A DNA stretch of 64,000 nucleotides from positions 465,001-529,000 of the forward strand of contig SEMN01000175.1 in assembly GCA_005408345.1 (NCBI GenBank), written 5' to 3'. The notes beneath the pieces are model-generated. The model saw only the letters and a program-made list of their open reading frames with translations. It was not told the DNA's origin and did no database searches. Positions 25,240 through 38,213 of the stretch are shown here, piece by piece; within the stretch, counting starts at the first letter, position 1; each line of letters begins with the position of its first letter. This DNA is from Macquaria australasica. Taxonomy: Eukaryota > Chordata > Actinopteri > Centrarchiformes > Percichthyidae. A program made the position numbers and the translations under genes.

Positions 25240-26960
25240 AATGAGATGAACTCCTACACACTATGTATGTATGATTATGATTATTCCCCACTCTACTTGG
25301 TTATGGCGTTCCATGTACTCCCTGCCTGCTTGCATCTTACACCCCGCTGTTATGTGCTGGATTGTCTCAGGGGCATCTTTGCACAGTCTGCACCTGGCGT
25401 CCTGCCTGGTGTGGTAGATACCGGCCTCTATCGATCTTGTGCTCAGAGCCTGTTCCTGTGCTGCCATGATTAGTGCCTCTGTACTGTCTTTCAGTCCAGC
25501 CTTTTCCAGCCACTGGTAGGATTTCTCTATCAGCCACTTCTTCTATCTGCCGGTGGTACATACTGTGCAGGGGTTTGTTCTCCCATGATGGTTCCACCTG
25601 CTCTCCTTCCTCATCCGGCTTCTGCTGCCTGAGGTACTCACTAAGCATCTCATCACTTGGGGCCATCTTCCTGATGTACTCATGGATCTTTGTTGTTTCA
25701 TCCTGGATAGTGGTTCTGACGCTCACTAGTCCTCGGCATCCTTCCTTCCGCTTAGTGTACAGTCTCAGGGTGCTGGACTTGGGGTGAAATCCATTGTGAG
25801 GAGCTTCCTGGTCTTTATATCAGTGGCATCGATCTCTTCTTTTGGCCAGCTTATTACGCCAGCGGGGTATCTGATGACGGGCAGGGCATAGGTGTAGATA
25901 GCTTGGACCTTGTTCTTCCCATTCAGCTGACTCTTCAGGACTTGCCTTACTCTGTGGAGGTATGTGGCTGTGGCTGACCTTGCGGCCTCTTCATGGTTGC
26001 CATTTGCTTGCGGGATCCCAAGGTACTTGTAGCTGTCCTCCACATCTGCTATGTTGCCTTCTGGTAGTCTGATCCCTTCAGTTCTGACTACCTTCCCTCT
26101 CTTGGAGACCATCCGGCCACACTTGTCTAGTCCGAATGACATTCCAATGTCGTCGCTGTAGATCCTGGTGGTGTGGATTAGTGAGTCGATGTCTCGCTCA
26201 CTCCTGGCATACAGCTTGATGTCATCCATGTAGAGAAGGTGGCTGATGGTTGCTCCATTCCGTAGCCACTCTTCGCGATGATCTGGCTGAGAGGGTTCAG
26301 GCCTATGCAGAACAGCAGTGGGGATAGTGCATCAGCTTGATATATGCCACACTTGATGGTCACTTGTGCAACTGGCTTTGAGTTGGCCTCCAGAGTTGTC
26401 TTCCACAGTCCCATTGAGTTCTTGATGAAGATTCTTAGTCCTGTTGATGTTGTACATTTCCAAGCATTCCAGTATCCATGTGTGTGGCATTGAGTCATAG
26501 GCTTTCTTGTAATCAATCCAGGCGGTGCACAGATTGGTCTGTCTGTTCTTACAGTCTCGAGTGACTGCTCTGTCTACCAGCAGCTGGTGCTTGGCTCCCC
26601 TGGTATCGCTACCAATTCCTTTCTGGGCCCTGCTCATGTATTGGGCCATGTGCCTATTCATCTTAGCCGCTACGATGCCTGACGGGAGCTTCCATGTTGT
26701 ACAGAGGCAGGTTATTGGCCGGTAGTTGGATGGAATTGCACCCTTCTGGGGGTCCTTCATGATCAGGACCGTCCTCCCTTGGGTTAACCACTCTGGGTGG
26801 GTCCCATCCATCAGCAGTAGGTGTGGATCATATCTGGGCCTGGTGCGGTCCAGCTCTTCATAGCTGACACTCTTTCTTGGATGTCTGCCATTGTGATGGT
26901 TACTGGCTCTTGTTCTGGGAGATTGCTATGGTCTGCGCTTAGATCCACTATGTGTGCAAG
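25240..26960 (-). mobile_element. Decayed non-LTR retrotransposon, R2/NeSL-like RT with C-terminal CCHC knuckle (clade tentative)
   Basis: Reading on the - strand and shifting between frames shows an RT domain. NYRPITCL and the motif A block WIDYKKAYDSMPH lie in 26332-26811. The motif B relic GIYQADALSPLLF lies near 26320. The motif C core MDDIKLYA opens the frame 25765-26229, which continues with YKYLGIPQANGNHEEAA and YPAGVISWPKEEIDATD. 25367-25726 gives TTIQDETTKIHEYI. 25261-25467 gives CRLCKDAPETIQHITAGC, a C-x2-C-x8-H-x4-C knuckle of the kind found after RT in R2-type elements. At least three frameshifts break it. The 5' end is missing (no N-terminal domains). The 3' end is an AT-rich simple tail near 25265-25290. 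Confidence 0.85.
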
Positions 26961-27326
26961 TATGTATGTTTTATATGAATGTATTTGCGTATATATGTTT
27001 TGTGAAGCTGCCCATATACTTGCGAGACAGTGTGCACCTGTGCGGGAGTTCTCAATAATTTAATTTTTTATTGTTTGTAGTCCCATTAACTAATGTGCCC
27101 CTCTAATGAAAGACAGAAATTAAGTTATTCCAGCAAAACAGTAAATCACTACCAGCTCTCAATAACTGAAAGTAGAATTTCCCTGTGTCGTTCTAATAAC
27201 TTCCATCAGTTTGACACTCTGGCTGTCGAGAAATGTAAAGTATGTTCCATTTTGCAGTTCCTGTATTGAAATATGATTCATTACTTGCAGGGGAAAAAAA
27301 GGACCATTTTTATTAATAATTGTCTC

Positions 27327-27332
27327 TTTATT
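27327..27332 (-). terminator. rps17: rps17 poly(A) signal
   Basis: AATAAA on the - strand, 22 nt past the stop codon, giving the very short 3'UTR usual for ribosomal protein genes. Confidence 0.75.
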
Positions 27333-27354
27333 AAGAGGGTTATTACACATGATT

Positions 27355-30300
27355 CTACAGTCCTCGTGGTGTTTTGAAGTTCATTCCAATAGTTGGCTGA
27401 GTGACTTGAAGGTTGGAAAGGCCACCAAAATCCTTGAAGAGGAAGGAAAGTATTCATGATTTAGGTACATAAACATGAATATTAGTCATCACAGGATTAT
27501 TTATAAGAAAAGCCTGTGACAGTTCATCTACATGCTGCCTGCATGACCAGATTGTTGACCTTAGTAATACATGTATGCAGTAATGTCTAAAATTAGAGTT
27601 TAGCATCTAGAAAAAATAAATTCTGAGGTTTGTTAAAGGGCAACTCATGTATTTTTAAACCTGGGCCCTATTTTTACAAATTGTGGGGTCTAAATTACTA
27701 AGTTAGCAAAAGTTTTGGAATGGGTCCAGTAGATAGCCTCTGCCGGCAGCCATGAACGGGCTGCAACGTAATCCTTTGGAGCAATTGTGCCTGTGAAAAA
27801 GTGCTTGTTTTTGCCACTGACAGGCTCAGATTGTTATTCTGACAACATTATGGAAAGGAGCCCTACAGAGATGGACCTTTTTTTAAAGAGTAGGATCCTT
27901 TGTTTAACCAGAAACACTCACAATCTTGAGATGTTGAGTTGTAGCAGGAAGATCCGTATACTCTCGCTCATCAAATTCAAATGCCTCATCTGCATTCGTC
28001 GAAATCAGCTAAATATTCAGCCATGACTTTGGAATAAAACTCTTCTCTCCAACAGACTCACATTTCCACAGTGGTCTTCCTGCAACAACTAAACCTCTCG
28101 CGAGATTTCAGAGCGCGACTTCTGGTTCAACAAAGGATCTCTCTGTAGGGATCCTTTCCATTATGGTGTCAGACACTTAGAGTAACAATCTCAGTGGAAA
28201 AAACAAGCCCTTTCAGTGGACGTTCTTTTCACAGGCACAATTGCCCCAAAGGATTACGTTGCAGCCTGTTTGCGGATGCTGGCTGAGGCGATCTACTCGA
28301 CCAATTCCAAAACTTTTGGTAACTATTAGTCATCTAAACCCAGAAATTTGTAAAAATAGAGCTCAGGTTTAAAAAATACCAAAGTTTCCCTTTAAGAGTC
28401 ATGTGATAAGCTTTTCTGACGGGGGACATTATGACTTGTCAAACACAGATGTAACTCATGACATAAATAAATGTCTGCATTGTCTTACACTTATTCTTCA
28501 TTTATTGATTTTCACTGTTTTAATCTGAATGTAATCGGCATCTCTCTGTAAAGCACTTTGGTCAACATTTGTTTTTAAACATGCTCAATAAATAAACTGG
28601 CTTGACAAGTCAGAATATCTGCCCATGAGAAATGTCTACAAGGAATTTTAATGACTGTGGCCAAAGTGAGAATCTTCAGGTCTGTCTGTTACTAAGCAAA
28701 GCAGCAGAACATGTTTTACACCTACCAGCATCTTGAGCATTTCCTTTGTGTCTGGATCCACCTCGATGAGCTCCTGGTCCAGAGCAGAAATCTAGAGGAG
28801 GAGATTAAAACAAACAACAAATTAGCTGTGTGAACTGTCTTTTCTATCATGTTCAACCTTTAAGAAATTAAAGTTTGATGGCAAGTTAAAAAGGTGTTCA
28901 GTCTCTCTGTCAGTTGCAAAATGATTAATCAAACCTGGGGACCCTAATGCAGAAGCTGCCACTGCATCCTTACAAAAATTATCAAAACAACCACAGCATC
29001 ACATTTTTCTGTCTCATGACAGAGAAGAGTGTGAACAGACCTCTGGGACGTAGTTGTCCCTCCTCTCTCTCTCCTCCTCCTGCAGCTTGATGGAGATTCC
29101 TCTGACTGGACCGCGCTGGATACGCTTCATCAGGTGTGTCACATACCTGAGACAAACGGGAACACACACGTTGACTACGAGTATAAGGAACAAAAGACTT
29201 TTTATAGTGTATAGTCCCTGCATAGATTATTAGTTGATTGATAATTTAGACACTTAATGTATTACAATTTTGATTTGCTGTAGCAAGGAAAAATATTAAA
29301 TATAAGATGGTTACAGATTACCAATTGCAAAATGACAATTTTCTCCATTTTCATATATTAATTGATTAGTTTTATTAGCAATTGTAAGACATTACTTTGG
29401 TAACTTATGATGAGCATTTGTCAACATTTCTGACAGTTCATTAGTCTAAATGAATAATAAAAAATATGGATAAAACTTGTGAGAGTTGTAGCTGGAATTT
29501 GACATATCGTGTTACTAAACCTAAATGTGAGTGGTTACACAGATTACTCAAGATCCCAAAACAAATATTGTGATTCATGGCAATTGAGAAGAAAAAAAAA
29601 GACATTCCCTGAGACACTGAATATAAAGGGAAAACTTTCAATTAGTAACCACAAACCGTATCTTATGACTGATGACCTACCAAATTGAATCTACATTTGC
29701 AACATCAATATGAAGCACAGAAAATTAATCAACTCAGCAACAACAATCACTTTGTGGTGTGCCGCAGTCTGAATGTCTGAAAGAAACCAAAATAATAAAA
29801 AGCTTAATTCAACTGAAGTGCTCTGCGTTCAACGTCTGCTGAGCACGCACACGACTGACCTCCAGCTGTCTAGAAAAAGCACTATGTGGTACTGAAGTCT
29901 GGTTCAAACAAAAGGAGGGAGCTATAAGATCACTTTAATACACAAACACAAACCACTGCAGCGAAACAAGAGGCCAAACACCTCTGTTTCTTTATCGCAC
30001 CCACCAATTAAATGTAGTTTCTCAACGAAAGAAGCCTCCATTCTAAGAATAACTTCATTAAAGTGGGGTAAGATGTTTAATTAGTCAGTCTAGACCTGCT
30101 CTATATGAAAAAGTGCCCTGAGATAACTTTGTTATGATATGGCGCTATATAAATAAAACTGAATTGAATTGAATTAATTTAGATAAACAGCTGCAGGGAA
30201 ACTACAGCAGTCATGTCTCTGAGGGAATAAACTGCATGCTGACTCACTGTGCAACTTCTCTGCACTCACTTCCACTGACTACAAACATACCAACAGTGGA

Positions 30301-32686
30301 TTGGGGAGTTTTCATTTAGACATCAAACCCTGAAGGCTCAAGGCTTCGGCAGAGAGAACATCGTCTAATTTTGACAGCTGACATACGAGGACCAATGTCT
30401 GGAAAATGTGAGTACAGGACTGCAACACTTGCGCAGCAATCAGTCACTGTGTTTCCATTCACACTGATCACATAAACTGAGGTCATTATCAGAGCGAGAA
30501 GAACACAGTTAACAGAACTAGTTTACTGCTCATCTTTTTATTCAGTAACATTAACATCAACGCCAAACACCTCGCAGCTTTTAAACAAGAAGCACAAGCA
30601 CCAGCAGGGGCAGCAGACTTGACTTATCATGATGACAAATTAAAAGTCTTGCAGAGTCAAGAATGCATGACAGCCAATTTGCACAAAGATAAAAGACAAA
30701 TCTGTATCAACCATTACCCTCTTTAGTCATCTCTCAAACTCCACATGTGATGTAAACCAGGCCAAACAGTACCAGAAGACCCTCAAGAGCTTTTATTCTC
30801 ATATAAAACCACATAAAACTGTGAAACCAGGAAGAGATGTCCTCTCATATTTCTCACCACTCTGAGGGAGATAAGTGGGGTCCTACTGAGAGTATTGACG
30901 AGCGTCATTAACATGTCAGAAGTCCATAAACAATATACTACAACAAAAAGGTACAACAAATGACCAAAGCCAATGACATATTCCAGTCACGATTCCTACA
31001 AAGCCGTTTTGTTATGAGATAATTTAAGTGCGAATCTTAAAAAACATAAGTTTGATCTTGCAGGATAAGTAAGCCGTGATCAGGCAATAACAGCAAGCAC
31101 CGCTGCTCTCTACTACTGTGGCAATCAGACGAATATTTCAGTTCAAGTCCACATCAACCAGGTTATGAGTGTAACTACATAAACTTGATTAAAAAACCTG
31201 CCTAATCATAGCACTAGGGTCCATATATAACTGCTCAGTGAAACACTGTGTTCATTTCTATGCATCCTCTTGCTAAAGGTACTCCCAACATGTTTGTCAG
31301 ATACTCCCATCATGCAATACTGACTCCTCTGTTGACCCCAGACAGCCTGTTTTATGCTGCTGCTGCATGAACTTTCCTGCAGCCGCTGAAGAACGCTTTC
31401 ATGCCACCATCAAATTTGAAGGTGAACTTAAAAAAGGTGAATCGGGCGAAATCATAAACACCTGATACAGCTGCAAGCAGGAGTGCACATTTCTGCAGGA
31501 TGCGCACCTAAAGAAATAGCGGCAAATTCCACCTTACCCTGCGATTTTGTTGCGCAGAGGCTTGCTGGGGATGATGGCGATCTCCTCGCACACCCTCTTG
31601 TTGGTGTGGAAGTCGCTGCCCAGACGGGTGTAGTATTTCTCGATGATGACCCTGGCGGCCTTCTTGACTGTCTTGGTCCTGACTCGCCCCTGAAGAGAAA
31701 CCAGAGACACTGTCAGTTTTCATACAAATATATATCGAAATATATTAATAAAGCATACCACTGATAACCAGTGTGGAGGAAAACCGCATGTGAAGTCGTC
31801 TAGTTGATGTTCAGTGCATGTTAGTGGTCAAACTGGCAATATTTTCAGCAGGGAAAGTACATTCAGTGAGATCCCTTACTAATTAATTGTGAAAAGACAG
31901 CAAAGCTATGACAAAAACACCTCTAGGAAGATACACGTCGACTCAAAAGAGTGGAATTTGCCACTACATCCACAGTAAACAACAGCCTCAGATCAGAGAG
32001 GCACATTTCCGCTTGTTCTTACCAAATCTATGAATTTCCTCAGACCTTTCTGAACACATAAAATCACTGCAGAGGGCAGTTTACTGCTCAGGGCACCTGC
32101 AAGTTTCCTCAACTCACGGGCAAGATATTTAATCCGTTTTAAGGCCAACTAGAATGCAAATTTAAAGCACTTTTAATCGCTGAATATTAGAAAATGAAAG
32201 CACACTTTAAGTATTAAAAGCAAGTCTTCGTGACTGCTTTCTGACCAGTAAGACATCTTTTTTTTTTTTTTATCTTGAATGTATTTGTACAGTGTGATTA
32301 AAACGATTTTAGGGTATTGGTTTCACAGGATAATTCCAGTAAATTAAATCCTGAAATAATTGTAATATTTGTCTTTTTTTTTTTTTTTTAACTGTCGTAT
32401 ATTAACAGTATCTGGCTGACGACGGTCAAACTGACAGTTAAATGCTTTCCTAACGGCAACAAAGTGAGGTTTTAAAAGCGGAGGAGAATACAAAGCGAAC
32501 CGGGACTGCTGCTCCGTGTAAACGCGTTTAACGCCACTGAAGACCATCGAAACGCGGCGTTTGGAAATCTTTGTGCCGCCTGTGTGCAGAGTGATGCTTG
32601 TAACCGCTTGGTGGGCAGACGGACGGTGAGGATTGATAAGGATTAAGAGGGCCGGCGAGGCGAAGTGTTCTCCGTGTACCCACCAT
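27355..32686 (-). CDS. rps17: 40S ribosomal protein S17 (eS17)
   Basis: A structural protein of the small ribosomal subunit. Exons in transcript order: 32684-32686 (ATG only), 31538-31689, 29041-29146, 28726-28791, 27355-27432 (stop 27355-27357). Phases join, giving 134 aa against 135 in human. The protein reads M + GRVRTKTVKKAARVIIEKYY, then SDFHTNKRVCEEIAIIPSKP, YVTHLMKRIQRGPVRGISIK, EISALDQELIEVDPDTKEML and DFGGLSNLQVTQPTIGMNFK, ending TPRGL where human has TPRGAV. The first coding exon carries only the ATG, a common ribosomal protein gene layout. The introns hold a foldback element and a LINE tail, yet splice sites and frame are intact, so this is the working gene and not a processed copy. 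Confidence 0.98.
27637..28391. mobile_element. Foldback/MITE-like DNA element, 755 bp, flanked by TTAA
   Basis: The two ends are long inverted repeats of roughly 250-300 bp. The left end starts AGGGCAACTCATGTATTTTT and the right end, reverse complemented, AGGGAAACTTTGGTATTTTT. Both continue AAACCTG..C(C/T)CTATTTTTACAAATT, AAAAGTTTTGGAAT and GGCTGCAACGTAATCCTTTG. TTAA lies at 27633-27636 and 28392-28395, a piggyBac-type target site. It encodes no transposase. It sits in the last intron of rps17, between the exons at 27355-27432 and 28726-28791. Confidence 0.8.
30085..30175 (+). mobile_element. LINE 3' tail, severely 5'-truncated copy
   Basis: About 85 bp nearly identical to the tail of the LINE at 5600-7205, including AAAAAGTGCCCTGAGATAAC and GCGCTATATAAATAAAACTG, ending in GAATT/TGAAT units. 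It lies in the rps17 intron between the exons at 29041-29146 and 31538-31689, antisense to the gene. Confidence 0.85.
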
Positions 32687-32700
32687 GTTGGCTCAGACCG

Positions 32701-32742
32701 GCGGAAGAGAGGCACCGGATCTACATGCAGGAGGTTTATAGT
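32701..32742 (-). promoter_or_regulatory. rps17: rps17 core promoter: TATA box plus 5' TOP start
   Basis: On the - strand, TATAAA (complement of 32735-32740) lies about 25-28 bp upstream of CCTCTCTTCCGCC (complement of 32700-32712). A C followed by pyrimidines at the cap is the 5' TOP motif that puts ribosomal protein mRNAs under mTOR/LARP1 control. The 5'UTR would be about 26 nt before the ATG at 32686. Confidence 0.7.
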
Positions 32743-34180
32743 AGTTCACGACCGCCGCTGGCACACACCTCCCTCGCGGCCAACAATGACCACTGGCGGC
32801 GGGAGGGGAGAAGTGCAGGGCAGAAAGGCCACAAATAAACACAACTTTTAATACACGTTTCAGTGGTGGATAAAGTTCTTAAATCTTTAATTTAAATAAA
32901 AGAAGAAATGCCAGAATAAATAATAAAAATAATCCCTTACAAGCAAAATCCCTGCATTCATAATTTTACTTAAGTAAATGTAAACACGTAGCAATAAAAT
33001 GTATTCAAGCATCAAATGCGTTGTGTAGCTATTAATTGTATTATATACTAATGTTTACATTTGTTATTTATTTTTTCTAAATACAAAAAAAATCAATTTC
33101 TTCATGGCTGCATGGTATGTGTAAAAAAGGACTTACACAAGTATTTTTAAAAAGCATCAACTGAATATGAATTATTAACATGTGTTGACGAAGATGCAAG
33201 TATTTTTTAAGATGACACTTTTAAGGGAATATATAATATTGAATTTAAATCTTAATCTGCAAAGAAACTATGAAGTCCAACTGTTAAGTAGAGTAAGTGT
33301 TGTACTGTGTACAGGAAATGTACAATATGTCCTCTGACACGTAACTTGTCATTTTTTATGGACCCCAGAAAGACTAGCAGCCACATGAGCAGAAGCTAAT
33401 CCAATATACAATACAGTAATTAAATATTAGTTACTACCCACCTCTGGAAATTATATTCACTCTTGTGTATAAAGTATCTCCAGACAACCGCCCCCCCCCC
33501 CCCCATCTTTCTACAAATCTCCATGGGACTAAGATGCTTTTGGGAGACGGGGTCCAGTGATTGTAGCTCATTCATTTTTTAATATTTATTTTTACTTATT
33601 AAGTCAGCGGTCCTGCTCCCGCACAATGAGAATCAGTTTTTCATTTACTTTGAAAACAGACAAGAATGAGTGTGTAGATCTGATTAAGTAGTTCAAAGGA
33701 GTCAGACTGTTCTCCTGCCACAGGCACTGAGCTGAAAAGGAAGAGACTCTCTCATCCATGAACACAACAGTAAATGTGGCTGTCTTTGAACCTGAATGTA
33801 AACTAGCTGCCTTCATCATCTGTGTATTTTTGCCATGTCATTAAAGTCAGAAAACACTATCTGAAGCAATTGGTACAAAATCATCTCACAAAAGACATTC
33901 CCACAAGGTGGAGAGATCTTTTATTTTACATAAAAAAGGGTGCAAACTGGAGTTTCCCTTTAGGTGTGGAGGGAATAAAAAGTGATTTTTATAAGGTTCA
34001 TGTGTGAAACATTGTATTATATGAATCCAAGGAGGAGAAAAAAAAAAAACATACGCATCTCAGATAAAAAGGACCTTTACCTTTCTGTAAATTAAAAATA
34101 TGAAACCATAAAAAGAAGAAATGTGGGTCCTTCATTCTTGAAGCCCTTGACTAAATCATTCAAATACATTTTTGAAGTGA
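32743..34180. other. Intergenic stretch between the rps17 promoter and the csnk1g1 3' end
   Basis: AT-rich with no supportable gene. It contains a C14 run (33491-33504) and AT-rich simple stretches. Confidence 0.5.
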
Positions 34181-34189
34181 CATTCATAT

Positions 34190-37100
34190 TTCAACACAAT
34201 AATATTTATTTACAGTTTTAAGACTCCTCTTAATCATAGCTCTGGAAAAAAAAAAAAACAATGCTGAGGGGAGGATAAACTCTTGGAGCTGTACAATTTG
34301 ATTTCCACAGTCTGAGAAGGAAAAAAAATAATAAAATCAAAGAATACATATTTTATATGGAATCCCAACAGAAAGAACAAAGAGTATAACTGAACTCTGT
34401 ACAATTTACAATTTTCAAATAATCATCACAATATTGCAGTAAATGTCACCCTAAACCTCTCCCTCAAAGAAAAAATATACAGTAAATCCAAGACAATTCT
34501 ACAGTACAGCAACAAGGAAAAGGTGCCAGAGAACCCAAAAAAGACCTAAGCCATTCATTCGCACTTTAACTGTCCTTTGCTTTGATTTACACAGCTTTGA
34601 CACACAGGAATGTGAGTTACACACAACCAAAGCCATAAACACAAAGTGAAGTATATCAGAAATAATGGGAACTGAAATGGAATGTGCTGTGAGAAGACAC
34701 GAGTTATTTATTTTACATGAGGACTGGAAGCCATAACGTCTCACTGACCCAGCAGTATATGAGCCCTACAGGTGAGAAAAGTCACTGGAGAGAGACCGCT
34801 CGCTGTCGTCTCCAGACAAGCCATGCAGATACAAACCACACAGAGTACTCCTATATCGCTCTGTATGAGGCCCAGAGAGTAAAAAGTAAATACATCAGAG
34901 TAATATATCTATATCTACCATTTTCAGCCGCGAGCTAAAGAGCTAGGCGACCCACAGTTTAAGGAAGAAGCAGATGTTGCAAAGATGACCAGTCAAATTC
35001 AACTCTGAAATCATAAACTTGGTCGATAAAATGGCGTTGTTTCTTCTGAGTTACAACATAAAATAAAGAAACCAACAGAAACGACTCATAAAAACACTTT
35101 GTTTTTTTCTTCCCGACACTCTTTAATATCTCCGACAACACTTCCTGGTACTGAATTGAGCCGCGTTGTGCCGCGATTTCTCAATATGACAAGTGGACAC
35201 TTCAAGGACACAAGGTGGAATGTGATGGTCAAAAAACATTCAACTTCATATTTTCCTGGCACAGGTAAAAGGCATGGGCTAGCAGTAGTCTCAGGAATGG
35301 CACTCGGGGAATTCAGGCGGGGAACATTGAAGGCTATATAGTCTGGATATCCATCTCGCTACACAGAAATACTTTCAACTTTTCTCAGGGAGCTGGAATG
35401 AAACAGCCCGGGTGCCGCTGATGCTTTGTGGGGAGAATCGCAGGCAGCAGATGTCACAGGTTTGGTGTCGCAGACGAACAGCTCAAAATACATTATGGTG
35501 AATGTTTCACAGACCAAAAAAAAAAAACGTGATTTTAACCTCCAAACCAACATCTAACTGCACTTCTGCTGGGTCAAAACAATGACCCCAACCCTCACCC
35601 GCTCATTTACACCAGCTAGCACAGGACTCCACAGGTGAGTCTGACACACTTCACCTGTCCAACACACTCAAGAGGCACTAAGACATCTCAAACAAATGAA
35701 CACCTGTCATTCAAATAGCCTGTCTTCCCACCATTCCCCTCAAATCCTATGTGTGAAATTACTATGATAATGACCAAGAAAACAAAAACAAACAGAAAAA
35801 GGTCCCGTAGATTTTCATATTCAAGTACTTTCAATAACACAATAACTTAGACCCTGGAGTAACTGACATGTCAGGGGTAAGAAGAAACCAAAAGCTATAC
35901 AGTGTAAATACACGCAACAAGCAGGTTTACATACTGATTCATTGAGATAGTTTGCAACATCTATAACATTGTATTTCTAAAGATGATGGAGCAGGTCCAC
36001 AAAACGCCAAATCTAACACTCCACTGAGAGTTAATTCATCTAGGACTTGCGTGCGTGCGTGTGTGTGTGCAGAGAGGAAGAAGAGGGGGATGTCATCATG
36101 GCACAAAAAAGGAGTGGGCGGGGATAAAAATCAATTTAAAGTCTATTCCCTGCACCCTATAGGGAAGGCCTAGTACACGAGGCAGCTACAATTAAAGTAA
36201 TAAGCACGTTTAAAGTACAGTATTAAGAAGGCAGGGTCTTGTCAGGGAAAGCTGGGGTCAACAAATGTAGTGCAGTCATGGTCTCAAGCTTTTTTGTTAC
36301 CCTCTCTTTCCCCGTAAAACCATGGCTATTTGGAATGGAAAAAAAACAAAAAACAAAAATTGCATTAAAACAAATTCACATTAGCAAGATACAAAATAAA
36401 AAAATAAAACACCTATGTACGGTAATTCACTCTCTGTTAGAAGGATAGGCAAGGTGACATATCGAGGATATTGTTTCAAGGCAGTCCTCCATGACACATA
36501 AAAATAAAAATGGTATGGACACGTTCACTTATCCGCCCTCACTCGCGCTGACATTTAAGATTTTCCCTCTCGGTGTCGAGGAGCAGGACCGGGGGTTCAG
36601 CAGAGTCGTCCAAACATAAAACGTCGCTTTGCAGCACATGGGGTCTTCAGACTGGACACGCAGGGGCAGGGACGCTTTAACACCATTACAGATTATTACA
36701 CCAAACCTTCCATTTGGCATCGCTCTCTCGGGAATACATCTTCAGTGTTACAAGGGAAGTCATTAACTGCGCTGATAATAGCCGGGAACAGATCGCAACT
36801 TTGGGCTTTATTATACAGGTGACCCCAAAAGTTGAGCCGCAAATCTCACAACCATCATGCTGCCAACTTGTTTATCCAACTGGTGATGTGATGTGTTGGT
36901 CGACTGGTCGGTCGGTCAGGTTGGGGTTAAGGCATTGGACAGTAGCGTCGAGAGGCTGAGTCAATCGCCAAAGCACATCACGCCAGTTTCTCTTGTCACT
37001 CCAAAGCAACATCCCCCAGTGTCTACTGGTGTAGAGTCCATTATTAACCATCACATTATTAAGAGCAAGAACATGTAAGACCCTCCCAACCCCTAATCCA

Positions 37101-38213
37101 CTTTGTTTTGGTCTGTTTTTCCTTTTTTAAACATTGGTCTTAACTCCTTAACTGCAATTTCCTTCCCATGCACATGACAGATTATATAAATGCTCCAAAG
37201 TCATTTACTTTTCTGTCCATACATTCAATGTGTATGTTTTAGAATTAGTAAGAAATATGGTGGCAACCAAGAGATAAATAGCATAAATAGCATGTTTTCC
37301 CCCCAGCCCCATATATAAGTGTCTCATCATCACAAAGCCAAGAGGAGCAAAACTGCATGAGAGTCAAAAGAGACTGTAGTGTGTTTTGACAGCGGCGTGG
37401 TTAAGGGGAGTGCTTTAACCAAGCAGCGTGAGCAGAAATCATCCCCAGAGAACACAGTGCAGGAGGCGTCTCTGGTCTTCTGTTCTCTCAGGCCCGGGTC
37501 CCAGTGCCAGGGTTGACCTCTTTGGAGGAAAAAAGTGCAGGGGCCAAATGGCAGACTGATGCTCTTTGTGCCTGTATGTGAAGATAGGCAGTTGGCCCCT
37601 CGTGTGTTCAGGTTTACATTCACGTCCCACGTCAGGAAAGACCAAAAGGGCTTTGTGTCAAAAATGAGTGAGCAAACTAACAAGGGGCAAACCACGTTGA
37701 ACTGGGACTTGACAGAGGGGAAATGAAAACATGATTTTGTGAGTCAAATAAAAAAATCATAGTATGCAACAGGTTGAAAGTGGTAAGATTCCACAGGAAG
37801 ATCTGTCGCTTCCTTTGCAATACCACAGAAGAGAAACAGGAGCAAAACAATATGCCAAAAACCAGGAGAGAAAAAATACAAATGCTGGGTGTCTTGGGGA
37901 GGGAAAAAACAAAAAACAAGATTATCCTCTGCAAAATTCCAACAAAAAGGTTCCCTGTTTGGACGACTGGCCTGCAAAACATTCCCACACATCTTGGAGG
38001 AGGAAGAAAAAAAAATGAAAAAGGACTCCCATCAAAAGACACAAGCGTCTTGTACATCTCAACAAACCATTTTTAACTGGTCCCTCCAGAGAACAATTCA
38101 ATCAAGATCTTTCAGTTGTCTCCCTCTTTCATTCTCAATGGGACTTTATTGATTTCTGAAATCACAATCAACTGAGCCGGACACTTGAAGCGTTTCAGGC
38201 CGGTGGTGGATGA
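34190..38213 (-). other. csnk1g1: Probable long 3'UTR of csnk1g1
   Basis: About 4 kb after the stop codon lack exons and recognisable repeats apart from simple tracts (a GT run near 36050-36068). Several - strand AATAAA hexamers occur, one about 70 nt after the stop (near 38145) and others near 34200-34215. Short and long 3'UTR forms are both possible. The extent is inferred. Confidence 0.4.

Noticed and set aside
25473..25787. A + strand 104-codon frame
   Set aside because: It is the antisense shadow of the R2-like element, whose RT-related frames lie on the - strand.
31508..31723. A - strand frame over rps17 exon 2 with a different protein
   Set aside because: It is an off-frame reading of the exon at 31538-31689. 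The true frame gives GRVRTKTVKKAARV and joins its neighbours in phase.
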